A stretch of DNA of 64,000 nucleotides from Catenuloplanes niger. Lineage in GTDB: Bacteria; Actinomycetota; Actinomycetes; Mycobacteriales; Micromonosporaceae. A program made the position numbers and the translations under genes. Of this stretch, positions 60,538 through 64,000 are shown one piece after another. Under the pieces are notes generated by a model, which was given only the letters and a program-made list of their open reading frames with translations, was not told the DNA's origin and made no database searches. Where the stretch lies: NCBI RefSeq assembly GCF_031458255.1, contig NZ_JAVDYC010000001.1:1621001-1685000 (forward strand). Direction: 5' to 3'. Position 1 is the first letter of the stretch, and every line of letters starts with the position of its first letter.

Positions 60538-61646
60538 AGGCGCTGCGCATGGTCGCGCTGCTGGTCAGCGTGGTGCTGGTGGCGGTGGTCGCGTGGGCCG
60601 TGGTCCGCCGCGCCACCGCGTCCGGCGACGAGCCGGTGGCCGGCTGCACCGGCGAGCGGACCCGGGTGACCGGCGTGATCGGGTCGGAGAAGTCGCCGTA
60701 CCTGAACGATCCGCGTGTGCTGTCCCGGCTGTCCTGCCTGGGGCTGACGCTGGTGGTCGACGCCAAGGGCTCGCGCGACATGGTCAACACGCTGTCGGAC
60801 GACGCGCACCCGTACGACTTCGCGTTCCCGTCCAGCGCGTCCACGGCGGAGCGGATCCGGCAGCTGCGCGGCGTGAACGACACGTACAAGCCGTTCTCGT
60901 CCGTGATGGTGGTCGCCACCTGGCAGCCGGTCGTGACGATGCTGAAGGGCGCCGGCGTGGTCACCACCGTGCAGGACCGCTCGGTCGTGGACGTGGACGC
61001 GCTGGTCGAGCTGGCCCGCCGGGGCACCCGGTGGAACCAGCTCACCGGCAACGAGAGCTCACCGAACAACAAGGTCGTGCTGCTGCGCACGACCGACCCG
61101 AAGGACTCCGGCTCCGCGATCCAGTTCGTCTCGCTCGCGTCCGCGGCGCTCAACGGGGACCGGCCGGTCTCGTCCGCGGCCGACGTCGCGAAGGTCATGC
61201 CGGACATGTGCCGGCTGATGGCGTACCAGGGCACGAAGGAGGAGACCAGCCAGGACCTGTTCGAGCAGTACCTCAGCGACGGCCCGGCCCGGTCCCCGCT
61301 CGCGCTCGTCTACGAGCAGCAGTTCCTCGACACCACGTCCGCGATCACGGTGCCGCGGGACGGCGAGCACGTGATGCTGTTCCCGAACCCGACCGTCTAC
61401 GCCCGGCACACGGTCGTGCCGTTCACCGACGCCGGCGACCGGCTCGGCCGGGTCCTGGACACCGACGAGCACCTGCAGAACCTGGCCGCGGAGTACGGCT
61501 TCCGCCTGGACGGCCGCGCGCTGACCGACCGGCCGGAGCCGCCGGTGGTGCAGGAGCCGCCGGAGTACGCGCTGCTCGAGTCGATGCTGACCGAGCTGGA
61601 GGCGAACCCCTCGTTCGACGACACCACCGGGAAGTGTGCGAAATGA
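60534..61646 (+). CDS. Membrane-anchored periplasmic-binding-fold protein
   Basis: 370 residues. An N-terminal helix (MVALLVSVVLVAVVAWAVV) anchors or exports the chain. The rest resembles class II solute-binding proteins: VTGVIGSEKSPYLNDPRVLS, LVVDAKGSRDMVNTL, YDFAFPSSAS, PFSSVMVVATWQPVV and VVLLRTTDPKDSGSAIQF follow the pattern of extracellular-solute-binding proteins without an adjoining ABC transporter. Cysteines in VAGCTGER, LSCLGL and MCRLM may form disulfides. It overlaps both neighbours by ATGA, in a tight kinase/binding-protein/VWA operon. Ligand unknown; a sensor role feeding the kinase is plausible. Confidence 0.8.
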   Translation: MKALRMVALLVSVVLVAVVAWAVVRRATASGDEPVAGCTGERTRVTGVIGSEKSPYLNDPRVLSRLSCLGLTLVVDAKGSRDMVNTLSDDAHPYDFAFPSSASTAERIRQLRGVNDTYKPFSSVMVVATWQPVVTMLKGAGVVTTVQDRSVVDVDALVELARRGTRWNQLTGNESSPNNKVVLLRTTDPKDSGSAIQFVSLASAALNGDRPVSSAADVAKVMPDMCRLMAYQGTKEETSQDLFEQYLSDGPARSPLALVYEQQFLDTTSAITVPRDGEHVMLFPNPTVYARHTVVPFTDAGDRLGRVLDTDEHLQNLAAEYGFRLDGRALTDRPEPPVVQEPPEYALLESMLTELEANPSFDDTTGKCAK

Positions 61647-63226
61647 TCCGGCGCGTCCTCACCGCCGCCCTGGCGGTCGCCCTGCTCGCGGGCTGCACGC
61701 CCACACCCGGGCAGGACCCCGGTCCGGAGTCACCGGACGGCCCCGCGACCACGCTGCGGGTGCTGGCCGGCAGCGAGCTGGCCGACATGGAGCCGATCCT
61801 GGCCGACGCCGCGAAGGCGACCGGTGTCACCGTCGAGTTCGAGTTCACCGGCAGCCTGGAGGGGGCCGAGAAGGTGGCGAGCGGCGCCGCGTACGACGCG
61901 GTCTGGTTCTCCGCCAACCGCTACCTGGAGATGGACCCGGCCGCGAAGAGCCGGCTCGGCCCGGCCGAGCGGATCATGAGCTCGCCGGTCGTGCTCGGCC
62001 TGCGCGCGTCCACCGCGACCCGGCTCGGCTGGGCGAACCGCGCGGTCACCTGGTCCGAGATCGCGACCGCGGCGTCGCGCCGGGACTTCACGTTCGCGAT
62101 GACCGACCCGGCCGCGTCGAACACCGGCTTCTCCACGCTGGTCGCGGTCGCGTCCGCGATCGACGGCAGCGGCCGGGCGCTGGACGCGGCCGCGATCGAG
62201 CGCGTGTCCGAACCGGTCAACGGCTTCTTCCGGGCGCACAGCCTGACCGCGGGCTCGTCCGACTGGCTGGCCGACGAGTTCGTCGCCCGCAACGGTCAGC
62301 TGGACGGCCTGTTCACCTACGAGTCGTCGCTGGTCGCGCTGAACCGCTCCGGCGCGTTGCCGGAGCAGCTCACGATCGTCCACCCGTCGGACGGCGTGGT
62401 CACCGCGGACTATCCGCTGACCGTGCTGGCGGACGCGCCGGAGGCGGCCCGGGACGCGCACCGGCGGCTCGCCTCCTGGCTGCGCGGCGCGGACGTGCAA
62501 CGGCGGATCGGCGAGGCCACGGCCCGGCGGCCGGCGCTGCCCGGCGTACCGCTGCCCGCGGGTCTGCCGGAATCGCCGGTCGAGCTGCCGTTCCCGGAGA
62601 CGCAGGCCTCACTGAAGGCGCTGCTCACCGCGTACAACGACGAGTTGCGCCGGCCGTCCCGGACCGTCTACGTGCTGGACGTGTCCGGTTCGATGGACGG
62701 GGACCGGATCATCGCGCTGAAGGCCGCGCTGTCCGGGCTGACCGGCGTGAACACGTCGTTGACCGGTGAGTTCTGCCGGTTCCGCAGCCGCGAGGACGTG
62801 GTGCTGCTGCCGTTCAGCCAGACGCCGCAGGCCGCGCGCTCGTTCACCGTCGACGCCGCGAACGCGCAGCCGTCCCGGGACGCGATCCGGGGCGCGATCG
62901 ACGCGCTGCGCGTGGGCGGGGACACCGCGGTCTACGACTCGCTGGTCGCCGCGTACGCCAGCCTGGACGCGGCCGGCGACCGGGACCGGTTCGTCAGCAT
63001 CGTGCTGATGACGGACGGCGAGTCGAACCAGGGCCGGGACCTGGCCGCGTTCAAGGACTTCGTGTCGCGGCGGGGCGGCGCGGCGGTCCCGGTCTTCCCG
63101 ATCCTGTTCGGCGAGGCCGCGGAGCGGGAGATGCGCGAGGTCGCCGCGGTCACCCGGGGGCAGACCTGGGACGCCCGCGACGGCGACCTGACCAGGGCTT
63201 TCTGCCAGATCCGCGGATACCAGTAG
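61643..63226 (+). CDS. Lipoprotein with solute-binding domain and VWA domain
   Basis: 527 residues. A lipobox (ALLAGC, lipidated Cys18) ends the signal peptide. Residues 35-325 are a solute-binding fold (TLRVLAGSELADMEPILADA, YDAVWFSANRYLEM, FAMTDPAASNTGFSTLV). A VWA domain follows (about 340-520): the metal site is complete, with DVSGSMDG near 346, the conserved Thr region GGDTAVYDSL, and LMTDGESN. So a ligand-binding half is fused to a metal-dependent adhesion half on the outer face of the membrane. Four-base overlap with the upstream gene; hairpin at 63253 ends the operon. Related two-part proteins occur in other actinobacteria; the function is not known to me. Confidence 0.88.
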   Translation: MIRRVLTAALAVALLAGCTPTPGQDPGPESPDGPATTLRVLAGSELADMEPILADAAKATGVTVEFEFTGSLEGAEKVASGAAYDAVWFSANRYLEMDPAAKSRLGPAERIMSSPVVLGLRASTATRLGWANRAVTWSEIATAASRRDFTFAMTDPAASNTGFSTLVAVASAIDGSGRALDAAAIERVSEPVNGFFRAHSLTAGSSDWLADEFVARNGQLDGLFTYESSLVALNRSGALPEQLTIVHPSDGVVTADYPLTVLADAPEAARDAHRRLASWLRGADVQRRIGEATARRPALPGVPLPAGLPESPVELPFPETQASLKALLTAYNDELRRPSRTVYVLDVSGSMDGDRIIALKAALSGLTGVNTSLTGEFCRFRSREDVVLLPFSQTPQAARSFTVDAANAQPSRDAIRGAIDALRVGGDTAVYDSLVAAYASLDAAGDRDRFVSIVLMTDGESNQGRDLAAFKDFVSRRGGAAVPVFPILFGEAAEREMREVAAVTRGQTWDARDGDLTRAFCQIRGYQ

Positions 63227-63252
63227 AAAAATCGAACTCCGTCGCCGGTACG

Positions 63253-63280
63253 CCGGGGAGCCGCGCATCGCGCTCCCCGG
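63253..63280. terminator. Hairpin between convergent VWA and sirtuin genes
   Basis: CCGGGGAGC (63253-63261) pairs with GCTCCCCGG (63272-63280); the loop contains GCG-cat-CGC, which extends the stem. It lies in the 68-base gap between the two converging stop codons and suits both. Confidence 0.75.
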
Positions 63281-63294
63281 TGCACCGAGCGTTC

Positions 63295-64000
63295 TCAGGC
63301 GCGAGCCGGCGCGGCGGTCAGCAGGCCGGCCACCCGGGGCAGCGCCGCGACCAGGTCCTCGCGGATCACCTCGGCCGCGATCGCGTCGTAGGGCGTCGGA
63401 TCCCGGTTGATGATCACCAGCTGGGCGCCCCGCTCCACCGCGAGCGCGCACAGCGACGCGACCGGGTTCACGATCAGCGAACTGCCCGCCGCGACGACCA
63501 GCTGCGACGCGGACACGATCGCGGCCGCGTCGCCGAGCAGCCGCGCGTTCAGCCGCTCACCGAACAGCACGGTGCCGAGCTTGAGGATGCCGCCGCACGC
63601 CGTGCAGCGCGGATCGTCCTCCCCCGCCGCGACCCGCGCCCGGACCTCCGTCGTCGGCACGCCGCGCCGGCAGCCGGTGCAGTCCGTGCGGTGCATGGTG
63701 CCGTGCAGCTCCAGCACCTTCCGCTCGGCCAGCCCGGCCCGCTGCTGCAGCCCGTCGATGTTCTGGGTCAGCACGCGCAGCGCCAGCCCCGGCCGGTCCA
63801 GCGACGCGATCGCGCGGTGCGCCGGGTTCGGCTCCGCACCCCAGGCCGCGTGGTCCAGATAGGTCCGCCAGAACCGCGCCCGGACCTGGGCGTCCGCCAT
63901 GAACCGGTCGTAGGTGAACGCCTCCGCCGCCGACGGGTCCCGAGTCCAGACCCCGTCCGGCCCGCGGTAGTCCGGGATGCCGGACGCGGTGGACACCCCG
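63295..64000 (-). CDS. Sir2-family NAD-dependent protein deacylase, 5' end outside the window
   Basis: At least 235 C-terminal residues of a sirtuin; the first part of the gene lies beyond the right edge. GVSTASGIPDYRGPDGVW (with the usual GIPDFR loop as GIPDYR) binds NAD, TQNIDGLQQRAGL is the catalytic-core motif, and ELHGTMHRTDC carries the catalytic His. Zinc ligands are CTGC and CTAC in the expected spacing. GSSLIVNPVASL and IINRDPTPYD complete the NAD site. It probably removes acyl groups from lysines in metabolic enzymes; the target is unknown. Confidence 0.92.
   Translation of the reverse strand, partial: GVSTASGIPDYRGPDGVWTRDPSAAEAFTYDRFMADAQVRARFWRTYLDHAAWGAEPNPAHRAIASLDRPGLALRVLTQNIDGLQQRAGLAERKVLELHGTMHRTDCTGCRRGVPTTEVRARVAAGEDDPRCTACGGILKLGTVLFGERLNARLLGDAAAIVSASQLVVAAGSSLIVNPVASLCALAVERGAQLVIINRDPTPYDAIAAEVIREDLVAALPRVAGLLTAAPARA

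Noticed and set aside
60534-63226. An ABC transporter for the two binding-fold proteins
   Set aside because: No permease or ABC ATPase lies in the operon or its surroundings; the neighbours are a protein kinase and a convergent sirtuin gene.
1-64000. Mobile elements, prophage, tRNA or rRNA genes
   Set aside because: I found no transposase, integrase, terminal repeats, phage structural genes, or cloverleaf/T-loop pattern. A GGTTCAAGAA string on the minus strand near 46900 lacks the rest of a tRNA.

Overview
The window is very GC-rich DNA with almost every third codon position G or C, many GTG starts, leaderless-looking genes, cellulases with family 2 carbohydrate-binding modules, and several serine/threonine kinases and sensor kinases. 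This points to a filamentous actinomycete, most likely Micromonosporaceae (Actinoplanes/Catenuloplanes-like). The genus is inference from gene content; no rRNA or tRNA gene is present to test it. I see no insertion sequence, prophage or CRISPR array, so this looks like ordinary chromosome with lineage-specific accessory genes.

Region by region. 0-3 kb: the 5' part of a secreted trypsin-like protease, then a partner-switching set (PAS-PP2C phosphatase, HATPase anti-sigma kinase, STAS antagonist). 3.2-5.2 kb: a fused sigma/anti-sigma membrane protein ending in a sugar-binding AbfB domain, followed by a shortened nucleotidyltransferase. 5.4-10.2 kb: an Hsp90-family ATPase and a 950-residue TPR protein, closed by two strong hairpins. 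10.3-16.7 kb: a secreted protein, an amidohydrolase, a chemoreceptor and a repeat-rich membrane protein. 16.8-24.6 kb: a four-gene operon (fibronectin-III membrane protein, MoxR AAA+ ATPase, DUF58 protein, transglutaminase-fold membrane protein). 24.6-26.2 kb: NAD(P)HX dehydratase and a histidine phosphatase. 26.4-28.9 kb: a secreted glucuronoyl esterase divergent from a GntR regulator. 29-32.6 kb: a PucR-type regulator divergent from a reductase/desaturase pair. 32.7-41 kb: a DUF3159 protein, a response regulator-HEAT-glycosyltransferase operon, and two sensor kinases with three single-domain receiver proteins. 43.4-48.7 kb: a cellulose-utilisation island (GH48 exocellulase and GH1 beta-glucosidase, divergent) with three CebR/CelR-type operators and an apparent orphan transcript between them. 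48.7-55.4 kb: a membrane protein kinase, a RidA protein, and a partial conservon (NIT-domain kinase plus roadblock protein). 55.5-63.2 kb: an FGGY kinase, a catalytically dead ClpP homologue, a NarL-type two-component pair, and a kinase / binding-protein / VWA-lipoprotein operon. The right edge cuts a sirtuin gene.

Themes. Plant cell-wall use is visible at three places (GH48/GH1, the CE15 esterase, the AbfB sensor). Signalling is unusually dense. Three proteins keep the fold but have lost catalytic residues: the ClpP homologue, the transglutaminase-fold protein, and a histidine kinase without its phospho-acceptor histidine. The strongest candidates for something undescribed are the sigma/anti-sigma/AbfB fusion, the CebR-controlled orphan transcript at 46.68-46.97 kb, and the kinase/binding-protein/VWA operon at 59.5-63.2 kb.
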